Below, one piece after another: positions 49,889-51,019 of a stretch of 51,019 nucleotides of DNA; the stretch's first letter is position 1, and every line of letters begins with the position of its first letter. Where the stretch lies: positions 1-51,019 of the forward strand of contig DAHVDN010000018.1 of the NCBI GenBank assembly GCA_027313505.1, written 5' to 3'. The notes beneath the pieces are model-generated. The model did not search any database. It was given only the letters and a program-made list of their open reading frames with translations, and was not told the origin of the DNA. Position numbers and translations under genes: made by a program. The DNA comes from Candidatus Dormiibacterota bacterium. Lineage in GTDB: Bacteria; Chloroflexota; Dormibacteria; Aeolococcales; Bog-877.

Positions 49889-50611
49889 GTGGCTCTTGCG
49901 TCCAACGGGCAGGCTGGTACTGAGAACCATCTCCTAGCGTATCTCCCGCAGGTTGATCGCGAGGCGCTGCTCTTGAAGCTCAGCCCCGCCTTCCTGAACG
50001 TCAAGACCGTCCTGTTTGAACCTGGCCAAGTGGTGGACGCGGTCTACTTCCCGCTGGATGGGGTGATCTCCTTGGTCACCCCGCTGGAGGATGGGGCCAT
50101 TGTTGAGGTGGCCACTGTCGGAAATGAGGGGCTGGTCGGGGTGCCGGTGGTCCTCGGCGGAAGTCTTGCAGTTCGAGCGATCTCCCAGGTGGCCGGGAGG
50201 TGTTTGACCATGGAGACCGGCGCTTTTCTACACGAGATGGAGCGGCGGCCGTCGGTTGCCCAGCTGGTTCAAAACTACGTCCAGGCGCTCTTCGGCCAGA
50301 TCTCCCAGGCGGCCGCATGCAATCGACTTCACTCGAATGAGGAGCGGCTTAGTCGCTGGCTGCTTATGAGTCACGATCGAGTTGGTACTGACCGATTTTT
50401 GATCACTCAGGAGTTCCTTGCGCAAATGCTGGGGTCGCGACGTGCGACGGTGACCCTTTCCGCCGGGATCCTTCAAAAGGCGGGCCTGATCAAATATCGG
50501 CGCGGGCACATCGAAATCGTTGATCGCCCCGGTCTCGAACAGACCTCCTGCGAGTGCTACCGGGTGATCCAAGATGGCCTCGACCGAGTGGCTTCTCCCG
50601 GGCAGCTCTGA
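49889..50611 (+). CDS. Crp/Fnr-family transcriptional regulator
   Basis: A 240-residue regulator with an N-terminal cyclic-nucleotide-binding-like beta barrel (VLFEPGQVVDAVYFPLDGVISLVTPLEDGAIVEVATVGNEGLVG) and a C-terminal winged helix (LSRWLLMSHDRVG, FLITQEFLAQMLGSRRATVTLSAGILQKAGLIKYRRGHIEIVD). The barrel lacks the FNR N-terminal Cys cluster and the typical cAMP-binding RxS loop, so its signal is unknown. GTG 49889 is preceded by CGGAG at 8 bases. A terminator-like hairpin follows at once. Confidence 0.9.
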   Translation: MALASNGQAGTENHLLAYLPQVDREALLLKLSPAFLNVKTVLFEPGQVVDAVYFPLDGVISLVTPLEDGAIVEVATVGNEGLVGVPVVLGGSLAVRAISQVAGRCLTMETGAFLHEMERRPSVAQLVQNYVQALFGQISQAAACNRLHSNEERLSRWLLMSHDRVGTDRFLITQEFLAQMLGSRRATVTLSAGILQKAGLIKYRRGHIEIVDRPGLEQTSCECYRVIQDGLDRVASPGQL

Positions 50612-50612
50612 A

Positions 50613-50639
50613 GCATCCGGAGCTCAGGTGGCCGGATGC
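50613..50639 (+). terminator. Terminator-like hairpin after the Crp/Fnr gene
   Basis: GCATCCGG (50613-50620) and CCGGATGC (50632-50639) form a perfect 8-bp stem around an 11-base loop, beginning one base after the stop codon. There is no T-run, so termination would be atypical. Confidence 0.45.
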
Positions 50640-51019
50640 CTCGCGTGTCCAGAATGGAGGTCGAGGTAGGAGCCCCTTCCTCCTGGCCCAACGGGGGCTA
50701 GCCTTCGCGCAGTAGCCGTTCCCAGGCGCGGTGAGCTTTGCGGTCACGTACCGAAGCGCCGCCACGCCGACGGTGACCACGCCTGGTCTTGAAGGATTGC
50801 TACGGACCCGACTCAGATGGATGGTTGCCGATGGTGACCGACGGCTGGAGTTGGACGAATCGTCAAGGTGCTGCCATAGCGTCCCAGGACCCAATGGCAA
50901 AACTCCCTGAGCGCGAACGAACCAAGTCCATGGAAGGCCCTCAAAAGATGGAAAGTAGGGCGAGCCCGCGCCCGATGCACAGGGTAATGATCTTGGGCTG
51001 AACGGCTCACCAAGGCGCA
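50640..51019. other. Right end without a supported gene
   Basis: Only short open frames without recognisable content are present on both strands. The stretch may be intergenic or the flank of a gene beyond the window. Confidence 0.45.

Overview
The window is high-GC bacterial chromosome, gene-dense, with no rRNA, tRNA, CRISPR array or insertion sequence that I can support. The gene set points to an uncultured member of the Terrabacteria: a MarP-like periplasmic protease, an LCP cell-wall ligase, MurT/GatD lipid II amidation, an InhA-type enoyl reductase, a PPOX/F420-type flavoprotein, a DevR/DevS-like two-component pair, frequent GTG/TTG starts, 4-nt gene overlaps and apparently leaderless promoters. 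Actinomycetota, Chloroflexota or Candidatus Dormibacterota would all fit; I cannot place it by sequence search, and Dormibacterota is only my guess.

Layout. 1-2.6 kb: an OmpR-type two-component pair behind an 11-bp tandem repeat. 2.7-4.1 kb: a Fur-family repressor and a NicO/UreH-like metal transporter under a palindromic operator. 4.2-8.2 kb: a tightly overlapping redox operon (small secreted protein, ApbE, ferric-reductase-like b-type membrane protein, NuoF-like flavoprotein, one-cluster ferredoxin). 8.2-25.4 kb: GH63-like glucosidase, beta-propeller and LCP proteins, InhA-like reductase, MFS/MarR pair, MarP, rpiA, PPOX protein, polyphosphate kinase, lipoprotein, gatD-murT-ispE, and a long rpsT. 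25.4-26.4 kb: holA.

26.4-44.4 kb is the respiratory core. The first operon (26461-31531) carries two divergent CydA-like proteins flanking a small membrane subunit, a Tat-type Rieske protein and a fused cytochrome b, with no CydB and no c-type cytochrome. Next come a DevR/DevS-like regulator-sensor pair, then, divergently, a NapH-like polyferredoxin, a GltD-like Fe-S flavoprotein and a second HisKA_3 kinase. After a blue-copper lipoprotein and nth comes a second, split cytochrome b complex (42568-44370) whose last subunit has a large unrecognised loop and no PEWY motif.

44.4-51 kb is housekeeping: glmU-prs, a CNNM/CBS protein, recO, a poorly coding gap and a Crp/Fnr regulator. The most interesting item is the bd-like/bc hybrid operon, next to a possible haem-based redox sensor and a second unusual cytochrome b complex, with a cupredoxin as the only visible soluble-type electron carrier.
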